Source: Vermamoeba vermiformis (taxonomy: Eukaryota; Tubulinea; Echinamoebida). Taken from it: a stretch of 64,000 bases of DNA. Position 1 is the stretch's first letter. Each line of letters begins with the position of its first letter. Made by a program: the position numbers and the translations under genes. The notes under the pieces were generated by a model. That model had not been told where the DNA came from. It saw only the letters and a program-made list of their open reading frames with translations, and made no database searches. Positions 54,078 through 64,000 of this stretch are shown in pieces. Location of the stretch: the NCBI GenBank assembly GCA_045837725.1, contig JBEWZL010000215.1, positions 1 to 64,000 of the forward strand, written 5' to 3'.

Positions 54078-55852
54078 TTAATGAATGCCAGATCCATCTT
54101 GCAGACCAGGCACAGTCACAACACCCTTATCAGTCACCAAATCAACATTTAAGAACGTTGCATTGCCACCTGACCAGCATTATTAGTCCTAAGTCGCGTA
54201 ACAGCTACTACTGTGCTTACCAATGACGCTCAAATGATCCACAATTTTGAACCAATCGTTCGGATCAATCTTCTCGGGATAAGTGCTCGCTGGCTGACTG
54301 CCCTTCATGTAGACTAAGTCACCGACAGTGGAGCCTTGAGGAGGCTGCAACAGTATGACTTGCAGCTGATTGGGCGTGAATTTGCCGTTGTCACCTGCGA
54401 GCAACATGCCCTGACTCGGAACTCCTCCGAGAGGTCGTGGAGGAATGTTGAGAATAGCGACTGCGACTCTGTCCTGCAAGTCTTCGAGCTTGTAGTAGCT
54501 ACAACAATAAGGAGTATTAAAACTAAGTCCCGTCAATAACTGTGATCAACTTACGCTTGAATGCCAGCGCAGACAGTGACGCTCGATCCAGCGGCATCAG
54601 TTTGCAATTGACACACGACCAACTTGTTGGACTTGGGGTGTTTCTTAGCTGACGTAATCTTCACGACCTAAATCAATATTTCCTAATTAGGAAAGGTCGT
54701 TCAAACAATACCGGTACAAATCTAGCTCGTGTTCCTGGATATTAATGGACTTACTTGAATCTTGGCACTGCTAAATAATGAAGCATCGACACTAGAACTG
54801 CCACTAGAGCTGGCTGGTGCAGCTGGTGCGGCACCTGAAGCAGATCCAGAAGACGAACCGTGTTGAGGGGCGGATGGCGACATGGCAAGGTGTTCTAACG
54901 CTGATTTTTCTTTGACGAATTCCTATTACGATAATACATTAACCAAATAGTTTATATAGCGCAAAGAATGCTTTTAAAAAAAATAAATATGCGGATCAGG
55001 TTCTACTTGTCATCATCAAATTCAGAGGATTGACAGATTTAATACAGCAGAATAAGGTCATCATAATGCATATCATTAGCACTATTAGAGCAATAGTTCT
55101 CAATACGTACATGAGACAAGCCCAAGTTGTTTTCTAAATCAAAAATGATATTGTCGACGCTCTTCAACGCGCGTTCGAGAGGATTAGCAATCTATTAGGC
55201 AATATATTAATACTAATGTCTTATGAAAGCAAAAATAACACTAGATCTGGTAACGTACGTGTTTCTCAGGCATCGAGAACGGGCTTGAAATGTACATCAC
55301 GTTATTAACATTGCCTAAGGCATCTCTTTCGGTGTGTCTGGCGCTATCAGTTCTCCATTCATCATTGACGACATATTTGTATCTATTAAATCAATTGTAA
55401 GCCATCTGAAACCGATCGCATCTGAAAAAATTTTGTTGTAGGAGCGTACTCGTATTTGCCAGGGGCGAGTGAGACTGAAGTTGAATATACATGATGAGTA
55501 GCATCTTCTGCTGGCTTGCCTTCGAGTTTCAAAGGAATACGGCTCCAGTTATTAAATGATGCAGACAATTCGACCTTGGCTTTGTGATCTGGATGCTTCC
55601 AGGAGAATGTAACATTTTTCTTATTCTATTTATAATTATTCGTTAGCATTTCGGCCGATTGAATCGCTATTAGTTTCAGATCCGATTTTCAAACAAATAT
55701 CATTTCACTAATTGTTTTACTATTATTATTTTATAACCTATTCGAATAATTAGATAGTAATTATTAATACTCACGTGGGGCAAGCCTAAATTATTTTCTA
55801 TGTTGACTACAATATGATCGACTTTTCTGATCGCTTGCTGTGTGTGACTCAT
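54078..55852 (-). CDS. CBM48-like/EMAPII tRNA-binding fusion protein
   Basis: About seven exons, roughly 390 residues. Order: an N-terminal helix (MSHTQQAIRKVDHIVVNIEN, then NLGLPH); a glycogen-binding-like (CBM48/AMPK-beta type) domain (VTFSWKHPD, VELSASFNNW, LAPGKYEYKYVVNDEWRTDS, VNNVMYI); a second copy of the helix motif (ALKSVDNIIFDLENNLGLSH); and a Ser/Ala/Pro-rich linker (PSAPQHGSSSGSASGAAPAA). The last domain is the EMAPII/ARC1-type OB fold (SAKKHPKSNKLVVCQLQTDA, AVAILNIPPRPLGGVPSQGM, TVGDLVYMKG, ending VVTVPGLQDGSGIH). The EMAPII fold binds tRNA and often helps aminoacyl-tRNA synthetase complexes. The GKYEYKYVV junction was built from a 66-nt intron. Joining a sugar-binding domain to this fold is not a combination I know. 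The duplicated helix may dimerise. Confidence 0.85.
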
Positions 55853-56243
55853 TCTTCGCTATCATTAAAATTAATTAAAATTATATAATATAGCGCGTCA
55901 TATTTTTTGGCTAATTTAATTAATCAGTCTGACGAAGTGTCACGGATCATCTAGATGGGTGATCTGCTTACTTGACAGTATTGGGTACTAAGTGCTCGTA
56001 GTGTTGTATTTATAGCACTTAACATTGTACTAACACGCGGTGGCTACAAAACAACAATAAATCAAGCAAGCCACCCAGGCCCGGGAAATTTCAGGTTCAA
56101 AAAAAAGTTGCGAAACGATCGAGAAAGGCGCAAAAAATTAATCCATTTACCCTATTTCAATCTCTGTGTACACCACACCTCACAACCTTAACGTCGGTTA
56201 TGTAAATCTACATTCACTACAACAAAACAAGGTAGCAGAACAA
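55853..56243. promoter_or_regulatory. Divergent intergenic region
   Basis: About 390 bp between the CBM/EMAPII fusion start (minus) and the PH-like gene start (plus). It is AT-rich, with CCACACCTCACAACC near 56,175. It holds promoters and no gene. Confidence 0.45.
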
Positions 56244-57961
56244 ATGTACGACGAATCAGACGAAATCTTCCAACAACTCGTTGCAAGTGTCCAAGGACAC
56301 GAAGACTTGCTAAGGTAAAATTACTATTAACAATAATCAACAATTATTGCATATTTTACACGAAGCCGAAACGACGCAGTCAATTTTTAAAATTATTCTT
56401 TGAAATTATCTTGATAAATAAGACTTAAATTCTTTTAGTGTTGTACATGTACAAAGCTTTACAGCCTTTAAACAAAGGCAAGATTAACTGACTGATTCTT
56501 TTTCGCAGCTCATCTGGCCCGATTATGCTGGTGAACAATGGCCCCAATGGCGATAATAATGCCCCCAGTCAATTGAATACGACTGTTCCGGGTGAGAATT
56601 CGGCATTGCCCAATCCCAACAATAATGCGAACCCCGCTCCGAGTGCAGCAGAGTCTAATCCCAATCAACGACGCGTGCCCCTAGTGACCGTTACATTCGT
56701 CAACAATCCGCTGCTCAACGCGCCTGCTGCTACTCTTGTTCGCGACCATGCCATTGAACCCATCTCCGTGCCTACCATCAACAAGTTCAGCACCGTCACG
56801 CCCTCCAACGCACTCAGTCAGCCCGCTGCACCTGCGGCACGACGAGTAGCCCTCGTGAACCAGCCCGCCATCAGCCACTTGGTCCGCAAGACCCTGCGCA
56901 AGTACGCTGATGTCTATGCCGCCCAGCCCAATCGCCCTGCTGTTGTTGCCAATAATAACAACACCGCTGTCAACACCGCCACTGTCAATAATGTCGTGGT
57001 TAACAGCGCTGCGCCGGTCTTCAACAACGCGCAGATCACAGCCACGCACACTGGCATCAACTACGTCAGTGTCACCGTGCAGCAGCAACAAGCCCCTGTT
57101 GCTCAGCCCCAGAACCGCATCAGTTACTATGCGTACAACTACCACAACAAGGTCAAGCCCCGCGACAAGTTGAGTCCCAGCCACATCCCTGTCAGCAAGT
57201 TGCAGATTGGGGCCTGGAGCCGGCAATCCCAATTTGTCGGTGACACGATGTGCAAGTTCCTGTACAACAAGAAGGAGCTCGTGTGGGAGATGTTGCACTC
57301 TGGCGGCCTCAAGTACAAGATCCTCATTCACTACTCGGATGTCATTGGGTTTGACTTTGACATTCCCAACTCTGTCTTTGCCAAACAAAAGACGAGTGCC
57401 GTGCCCAAGACGAAGAAAACTGACGGCGATGACACGCAGTCCTCGGGCAATGTGTCGCGCTTGATTGTCGAGCTGTCCAAGGCTCCTGAGTTCTTTGTCG
57501 AGATCAACCCTCAGCCTGGCAAGAACACGCAATGGACGCGCACGACTGACTTCACGGATGGCGAGGCCTCGAGCTGTCGTTATCACGTGTTGGAGTTCAA
57601 CCGCGGTCACCTGCCTCATCACTATCAAAAGCTGCTCAGCTCTGACGTGCGCTTGAAGATGATTGTCGAGGTAAGTTTGAATTGGTTTTAAATTTGATCT
57701 GGTGGAGACTAACATATTCTTATTAATTATCAGACGAAAGAAGTGAACATTGACCCAGCTGATGTTGCTTTTCGTCCCGCGCAGCCTGTGACAGATGTCA
57801 ACAGCGTGTCCTCGGTGTTTGTATTGCCCGCAGTTCCTGCTCACACCAGACCTCACGCACCGCCAGTGAACTACATCAACACGCACCACGCTGTGCAGTC
57901 CTCAGCGCTCAACATTGCCGTGCCCTTGCATGTAGTGCCCGCACACAGCGTGTTGCACTGA
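56244..57961 (+). CDS. TRF2/HOY1-type PH-like domain protein
   Basis: Three exons: 56244-56313 (MYDESDEIFQQLVASVQGHE), ~56510-57670 and ~57735-57961. The first half is an Asn/Pro/Ala-rich, disordered, NxNN-repeat region. About residues 250-410 form a folded domain with KLQIGAWSR, FLYNKKELVWEML, KILIHYSDVIGFDFDIP, LIVELSKAPEFFVEINPQPG and WTRTTDFTDGEASSCRYHVL. This matches a family I know from plants and amoebozoa, annotated as the TRF2/HOY1 PH-like domain. Its function is poorly known; a nuclear or transcription-linked role is only suggested by the name. The C-terminus is Pro/His/Val-rich (VPAHTRPHAPPVNYINTHHA). The strong G/C bias of codons within the exon differs from its AT-rich surroundings, which suggests high expression. 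Confidence 0.75.
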
Positions 57962-58276
57962 CTCGCGGACCAATCGTGCGTGTCTTGACCGTTAGTGCAG
58001 CAAGCTCTCGCTGACACTTTGACCTTTTGGATGGTTAATAAAGCTCTAGTATTGCGATCCAACAAATTAACATTAGTATTGGCATTGAATTGATTGTTCT
58101 AGATTGTTATACCGATTTGTCCGATCATTTTTAGCAACCTCGTGAAATTTCAACATTTGCATCGTGTCAGATAAGACGGAGATGTGAACGAATCTTAAAC
58201 CAACCAGCGGACAATAAATTGTTCGGTTTACTATCGACATATATTTACATTTACATTCATATTTCTTAGTGGTTAT
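57962..58276. other. Convergent intergenic region
   Basis: About 315 bp between two stop codons. AATAAA-like and ATTTACATTTACATTC words near 58,236-58,259 fit polyadenylation of the genes on each strand. No gene is seen. Confidence 0.4.
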
Positions 58277-59310
58277 TTACAGCTGATCGGTCAGTTTTTG
58301 CAAATGTACTCGAGCTAAAGCAACCATGTAATCATTGTATTCAAAAGTCAGTGACTTTTTAATGTTTTCAATCGCTGCTTCTTTGTTGCGCATTGCTTCG
58401 TAGTATAGCCCGATGTAATAGTAGCCATAGAACTTGGTTCGGTTTTTGAGTGCTGAATCCGGAAGTTTATCTGTCTCTTTATGGATGTCTTCGATGCTTC
58501 CTTTGCCTATGAACGATATAAGTATTAGTTCCATTGATCGTTAAGATTGCTTATCGAAAGAAAGCGCGGATCAATCGCGTGATTGCGCGCTCGAAGAATT
58601 TTCCTTGTTTGGATCGTAAACTGCGCACGTACCTGCGAATAAATTATAAACTTGCAGCATGGGCACGCGTTTATCTGTCCTGTTGGCACCGAAATTGTTT
58701 CTCGAGCCTATAATCGGAAAATTAATTAAAAATTGATCTGGACTTTCGGATGGATTGAAACACTTCGGAGATTGATTTATTCGGCATAACGCAATATTGT
58801 CATGATCATTGAAGTCATAACAGCAAATCATTACCTGATCGAAGCTCCGAGATGCAGCGATGCACAAAAACCTCCAGACAGTCTCTTCTACATCGGCTCC
58901 GTTTACAGTCATATCAACTTCAAATTGCTTGGCGCCTATAATATAATTAGTTTGATACAAATTTGGTACAAATAATGACGGTCGCGTAGATGAGCGCGTT
59001 AATTGTTTAGAATGCGTGAATTAAATTATATTTACCTTCGTCATAGCGCTCTGCAAAGTAGTAAGCGAGGCCTCGTTGCCACAAATAAGGAAGAACTTTG
59101 GAATTTGCCTCTAAGGCCTAAATTATTTTGTTAAAGACTAGATGACGCAGAATTCGAGCTGATTATCGCTCAAATAATTTCCTAAATCTACAAAAAATAT
59201 TTTTTAATTGATTGAATTACCTTATCAAACATTTCAATTGATTTGGCAAAGCTGCCGCTCAGCAACAAGTCGGATCCAATGTCCATATAATCACGATAAG
59301 ATTGTGCCAT
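58277..59310 (-). CDS. Tetratricopeptide-repeat protein
   Basis: About six exons, roughly 250 residues, start at 59310 (MAQSYRDYMDIGSDLLLSGS). TPR-like helices are visible: SFAKSIEMFDKALEANSKVL, PYLWQRGLAYYFAERYDEGA, AKQFEVDMTVNGADVEETVW with RFLCIAASRSFDQ, and FYGYYYIGLYYEAMRNKEAA with IENIKKSL. The motif VPMLQVYNLFAG and the closing YMVALARVHLQKL match a widely spread but little-studied TPR family found in plants and many protists. No signal or membrane segment is seen. The role is probably scaffolding; no specific partner can be named. One intron (~58,835-58,710) is AT-rich and preserves SFDQ-ARNNFG. Confidence 0.75.
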
Positions 59311-59785
59311 TTCAGGTGTGGTGCACTGTAGTAATTTGTAATATAATTATGAATGTGTCCCCGCATTAAAATGTCCAGCAAATATTGGTTCGAACGTTAA
59401 ACAACTCTTCTTCAGCTAAAGAACTAACTGAAATTTCACTTAAATTAAGGCTGGCTTGCCTTTTATGGACAGCAGTTCTAAACATGGTCAATGACGTCAT
59501 ATGCAGCACAAAATTACGTCATCAAGTCACATGTCCTGAGGCGTTTTACCTTTAAAATCTCTTCGGGTTTCGAAAGTAAGGTCACAAATCTTATTTTGTA
59601 CCACTTAGGCTTCCTGTTCCGCAACAATAAGACATCGATTAGATATATAGATGATCGGAGATGATTCTTTTGGGTCTTACCCTCTTTACGGTCACTTTTT
59701 CATCTAAGCTAATAATTTTCATCGATAAAGAGTAACAACAGCTCTCGTCTTGTAAATAGTATTAATATTATATCAATATCTATTT
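59311..59785. promoter_or_regulatory. Divergent intergenic region
   Basis: About 475 bp between the TPR gene (minus) and the GTPase gene (plus), AT-rich with TGACGTCA near 59,490 (a CRE-like perfect palindrome). It holds promoters; no gene is seen. Confidence 0.45.
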
Positions 59786-60756
59786 ATGGGTCTCAAGCAT
59801 TCCAAAAAGAAGAAACACGCAAACTTAACAGTCGATAAAAAACCTGCACGGAATGGAACCTTAGTGTAAGCTAGATCTGGCCCCAAATATAACAAATAAT
59901 TAATTACAAGACATGAAGTAAGGGCAAAGTCATATTCGTTGGCGATTCAGGTACGCAACATAGATTTTTTTGAATTGGAATTCCATTTAAAATACAAATT
60001 AAATGCAGGCGTTGGAAAAACAGCCATAATTGAACGAATAGCAGTAAGTACTCGATTTTATAAGGTACAAAATATTAACGATCTCCAGGAAGGAAAATTC
60101 ACCTCAGAATTTGTGTCGTTCACGCCGGACAAAGTATGGATCTGCTTGATTAGAGGGAGATATCGCTAACTGTAACGCTTTAATTAGAAAGAAAAAATGA
60201 TTGCTGCGAGTGACGGGCGCGAAGTCGAATTTGAACTGGCAAGTGTCACCACGATGTAATTTATCAATCATTCATCTAATTTGTTCCTTACAGTGGGACA
60301 CAGCAGGACAAGAGAGGTAGATAGAACGACATTTATTACCATATCATATCACTATAAGGCACGTATAACCTCGTGAACAGGTTCCGCACCATCACTGCGT
60401 CGTACTACCGCGGGGCCAATATCGTGTGTCTCGTGTGTGATTTGACGTCCAAAGAGTCGTTCAACAACTTTGACATGTGGCGCGGTGAGATCGACAGGTA
60501 CGCCAGTGACAGCGCCATCAGACTGTTGCTCGCCAACAAGAGCGATCTCGCGGACAAGCGGTCTGTGTCCCCAGAGGAGTTGCAGGTACGTTTGCGACAC
60601 TTTAAATGACACGTGTCAAACGACTGACTGCGCTGCAGAACTACGCCGAGCAGTATGACACACCGTTGTTTGAACTGTCAGCCAAAACCAGTGCGAATGT
60701 CAACGGGACATTTCAAAAGATTGCTGACTTGTTGCTTGCACGCCTCAGGAATTAAT
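59786..60756 (+). CDS. Rab-like small GTPase without a prenylation site
   Basis: About nine short exons, roughly 200 residues. The G1 loop is split over two exons (VIFVGDSG then VGKTAIIERI). The switch I region (FTSEFVSFTPDKKEK) is atypical. Switch II is [20 protein letters not shown], with the Rab-type FRTIT signature. LLANKSDL gives the NKxD base motif, and SAKTSANV the SAK motif. It hydrolyses GTP to control vesicle traffic, if typical. The C-terminus (LLARLRN) lacks the usual double Cys or CAAX. The N-terminus (MGLKHSKKKKHANL) has Gly2 and Ser6 followed by a Lys cluster, which fits N-myristoylation with a basic membrane patch. The gene ends 85 bp before the convergent Tex/SRBD1 gene. Confidence 0.85.
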
Positions 60757-60841
60757 GGTTCTGCTCGGAATAAAATACATCCAGGACTTGTTTGTGTCAT
60801 TTTGATATTAAGGTATTTATTTGTACAATCATCTTCTTGCA

Positions 60842-63800
60842 CTACTCGTGCTCGTCATTCGCTTGGTCCACGTGCTCAGTATTGTCATATTCTTTGCCGT
60901 ACTGCTCTTCGCCCTGCATGTACTCCTCGCCCTCGCCCTGCACCTCGTCCACGGTGTGTTCTTGTGCTGCAGTGTCTTCATACTCTTCGCCGTACTGCCC
61001 TTCATCGTGCATCTCTTGTGCGTACTCTTCGTTGTCGTGTGAGTACTCCTCGCCTTCACCTTGCATCTCTTCATACACGTGCTCTTCGTGCTCGTGTTCG
61101 GCACTCTGCTCGTACTCAGCCTGCTCTTCATTCATGTCAATACTCTCGTCGTGAGGGAGGCCATGATGTGATTCGGCTGCTAGCTCTTCATTGTGTTGTG
61201 CATCAACGGGCGTGGTTTGACTTGCAGTCGACGGCATGACATTTGTGTTGTTAGTGCTGTCAGTGGAGACACTCTGCTCGTGCTGCTCAGCGCTGTCTGG
61301 CACTGACTCGCCTTCAGCTGGCACATTGCGCAGTGACAACACAATTCTGTCGCGTTGAAAGTCCAATGAAGTGACTCGTGCGCGCAACACATCCCCGACA
61401 TTGGCAATACTTGCAGGAGTGTGAGAGGCGTTGTTGCTCACTTCGCTCTTGTGCACAAAGCCTGTTTGTTTCATGCCGAGGTCGATGAATATACCAAATG
61501 GCGTGATATTCGTGACGACACCTTCAACAATCTTGCCGATAGTTAGATCTGTCATGCGCGGCACATCAGACTTGAGGGCTGGTTTGGGCATTGACTCGCG
61601 TGGATCGGTCAGTGGCTCTTTGAGTACTTCAATTATGTACAACACTGACTCGCGCTGTGATGCGGCATCGAGTTCTTGCACTGTTAACGAGTGTTAGTGA
61701 ATGACACGTGTCATTTTGTGACAGGTGACTTACAGTACTCGTCAGACACTTCTTTGCCGCTCAGTTTTGTTTTGATTGCTGCTCGTCCTTCACTGGTTTT
61801 GATGCTGTCAACTGTCTCGTTGATTGACTGCAGCACTTTCTCAGCCAATGAATAGTCAGCGGGATGGATCTGGGGCCTCGGTTAGTACTGTCCAAATGAG
61901 CCTTGGTGACGTACTCTCGTGCTGTCCAGCGCATTGTTCGCCACATCAATCGCAATGCGTACAAATCCAGCGCATTGTTCGTAGATTTGAGCGCTGAATT
62001 GAGGCACGGAAAGCAGCTGTTGGCGCGAGGTGAATTTGTTCTGCGCTCTGTAGCTCACAATCTCGCGCGCCAGTGCCGCATTGAGACCTGACACGTGTCG
62101 CAGTTGATGGAGCGAGGCTGTGTTGATGTCAATGAGCGATGAATTGACTGCATCAATCACGCCTGACTCAAGCATTGTGTGCACATTAACGATGTCTTGT
62201 TGCAGGGGATGGACGCCTGTATATGTTATGAGTTGATATGTGGATGATAATTTACTCTATCAATGACCTACCAATCGCATCCACTTCAACTTTGACGAGT
62301 TCTTCGAGTGGATCTTGCAGTCGTCGAGCAACAGAGACTGCTGCGCGCATTTGAGTGTCAAGACTCTGTTTAATACAATTAGAATACTGTGACTGTTTAA
62401 CGTTGATAGCTATCAATAACGTACTGGAAACTCTTCTCGTCCAAGATCTGAACTAGCGTAACTCCTGAATGAATGTTAGTACCGCTATGTATACTCCAAT
62501 ACTCATGCACGCACACTGCAGCCAGCTCATTGACTATCATGAACTTGACATTGGTTTTGAACTCCGCGTTGATGTTGGCCAAGAATCGTTCTGTCTCACG
62601 CGCTCCGAACCCTGATGGATTAGGAGCAATCAGTGAGCTGTTGGATATGACAAGCAGATTATATTACCTTGCGAAATTGCTACAGCGATAACGTTGTGCT
62701 GGCGATACAGTCCTAACAGTGCCTCTTTAGCCGGGGCCGGTTGACTGATGGGCGGGTGCGGATAGATCAGCGTGGAAGTTTGCAACACTCCGCGCTCATT
62801 GATCACTGCTACACGACAGCCTAATTAGGAAGTCAGTTTAATGACTTGAGTGGGTACATTGATTCATTTCTACCTGACTTGTAGCCCGGATCGATGCCCA
62901 TGATTGCACCGCGCACAGGTGGCTGCAACACAGACTGATAGACGCTGTTGTATATCACACTCGTCATTGGCTCACTGGCTCGTGCTACAACCAGGTGTTA
63001 GTTACTAACATCACTGACACGTCTAATCGATGGGCTGAGCTACATACCAGCAGCACGAGCACGCACTTCAGCTGCAAATATTGGCAGCAAGTAATGTTTG
63101 CAGGCCTGGTCGATCGCATTGGTGATGTACAGCGCGTAGTCTGAACTCGCGTCCTTCAAGTAGCGCGTCTTCAAATAGCCTTGAATGTCGTGCGGGAACT
63201 CAATGTCGACGTGCAAATATCCTTCTCGCTCACCTGTCACACGTGTTAATATCAATAGCAGAGGTTGAAATGACGTAATCAATAACAATTGGATTAGTAC
63301 TGATCTGATGTTATGTCCCCAGTACTTGTTGTATATCCATACCCTTATTCATGGTGAGCAGGCGAATATTGGACATATTGGCGAGGGGCTCAAACACTTG
63401 AAAATAATCGCGGAACTTGTGCGCGCGTTTGATGTAATCTGTCATTGCCTAATTAGTACATGCCAAGTCGGTACTCGATGCTCTTACCTTGATCTTTGTT
63501 CTGCCTCTCGACACTGACCAACTTGTTCGACTTGGTGCACTTGACAATAGCATCGGCAGTGAAGTGTTGTCTGATGTAGTCGCGCACTGATTGGTCCGCG
63601 CAGATCTGTTCAGCTGCGAGTTGAACGGCCGCTTTCATCACCGAGGGGTAGTCTGGATAACCTTGTTCTAGTCATGCAAGTTAGTACTGAGTAGTTTGAG
63701 TATATTAGGATTGTAATTAGTAATAGAAATTCTTTTTAATCTTCCTAATTGCAGCAAGTAGCGCGTTAGACATAATTAATAATATTTCTTTAAGTATGGT

Positions 63801-64000
63801 ACTATGAAGAAATTACCAGGTTTGATGAAAGACATGGCAAAAGCATGTAGATTCATATTCGGAGTGTCAAAAGGAGTTTGATCGAGTAATTTCGCTGTCA
63901 ATTTATCCAAGCCGACGACTTTAATCGGCGCAGTGCGAGGATTACTCTCCAATTTAATGGGAATATAATAATCTGCAACTTCTATAATAAAATATAAATA
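60842..64000 (-). CDS. Tex/SRBD1-type S1 RNA-binding protein (N-terminus off window)
   Basis: Partial at the 5' end; the frame runs to the right edge and beyond. Order from N to C: helical Tex core ([15 protein letters not shown]), YqgF-like nuclease-fold domain ([16 protein letters not shown]), helix-hairpin-helix ([20 protein letters not shown]) and S1 domain ([20 protein letters not shown], then [12 protein letters not shown]). The family (bacterial Tex, animal SRBD1; Spt6-related) binds nucleic acids and affects transcription. About eight short introns are seen. The eukaryotic addition is a long, acidic, Glu/His/Tyr-rich C-terminal tail (about 120 residues) with degenerate repeats such as [20 protein letters not shown] and GQYGEEYED. 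The tail could bind basic partners or be a regulatory disordered arm. A TGACACGTGTCA palindrome lies in the intron near 61,702. Confidence 0.9.

Overview
The window is eukaryotic. Most of its genes are split by many short introns (about 43-110 nt, GT-AG, often with GTACG or GTAAG donors). Several encode signal peptides, Golgi or lysosomal enzymes, an F-box protein, a Rab-like GTPase and an actin-family protein. The mix suggests a free-living unicellular eukaryote, perhaps an amoebozoan or another amorphean protist. That mix is a highly reducing polyketide synthase without thioesterase, a plant/amoebozoan-type PH-like domain protein, bacterial-type VIT/VWA and MopE-like secreted proteins, and a Tex/SRBD1 protein. 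I cannot name the species from the sequence.

Layout. Positions 1-14,000 are a repeat-rich accessory region. It holds two direct copies, about 6.0 kb apart, of a ~2.4 kb noncoding module. Each copy carries an array of 12-13 near-perfect palindromes built on GTAGTCC/GGACTAC and separated by GAATTC. Between the arrays lie an open PiggyBac transposase gene (minus strand) and a spliced TET/JBP-like 2-oxoglutarate/Fe(II) dioxygenase gene (plus strand). From 9.0 to 11.2 kb there is a strand-asymmetric, G-rich satellite with ~190-200 bp units in a four-unit (~770 bp) higher-order repeat. From 11.2 to 14.0 kb there are only degenerate short repeats and no gene I can support.

Positions 13,970-64,000 are gene-dense euchromatin with about 19 genes. 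In order they are: a multi-pass membrane alpha/beta-hydrolase; an AAAP amino-acid transporter; a GT31 glycosyltransferase; a 7-domain type I polyketide synthase; an N-terminally short actin-family gene; a VIT-VWA secretory-type protein carrying an in-frame piece of actin; an F-box/LRR protein; a secreted Kelch-like protein; a GH38 alpha-mannosidase; a mitochondrial-type acyl-CoA synthetase; a small LEA-like membrane protein; two secreted MopE-type repeat proteins (one with a formylglycine-generating-enzyme-like domain); a SAP-like/acyl-thioesterase fusion; a glycogen-binding-like/EMAPII tRNA-binding fusion; a PH-like (TRF2/HOY1-type) protein; a TPR protein; a Rab-like GTPase; and a Tex/SRBD1 gene running off the right edge.

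The strongest leads are: (1) the palindrome arrays, whose arm variation is concentrated at CpG sites as CpG-to-TpG/CpA changes, with a TET/JBP-like dioxygenase gene lying between them; (2) an actin N-terminal segment (about residues 6-57) embedded in frame in a VIT/VWA protein, next to a head-to-head actin-family gene that lacks just that region; (3) domain fusions (CBM48-like with EMAPII, SAP-like with thioesterase); (4) single-base +1 breaks in the PKS and VIT/VWA genes that are either sequence errors or real lesions; (5) a recurrent TGACACGTGTCA palindrome in introns of several neighbouring genes.
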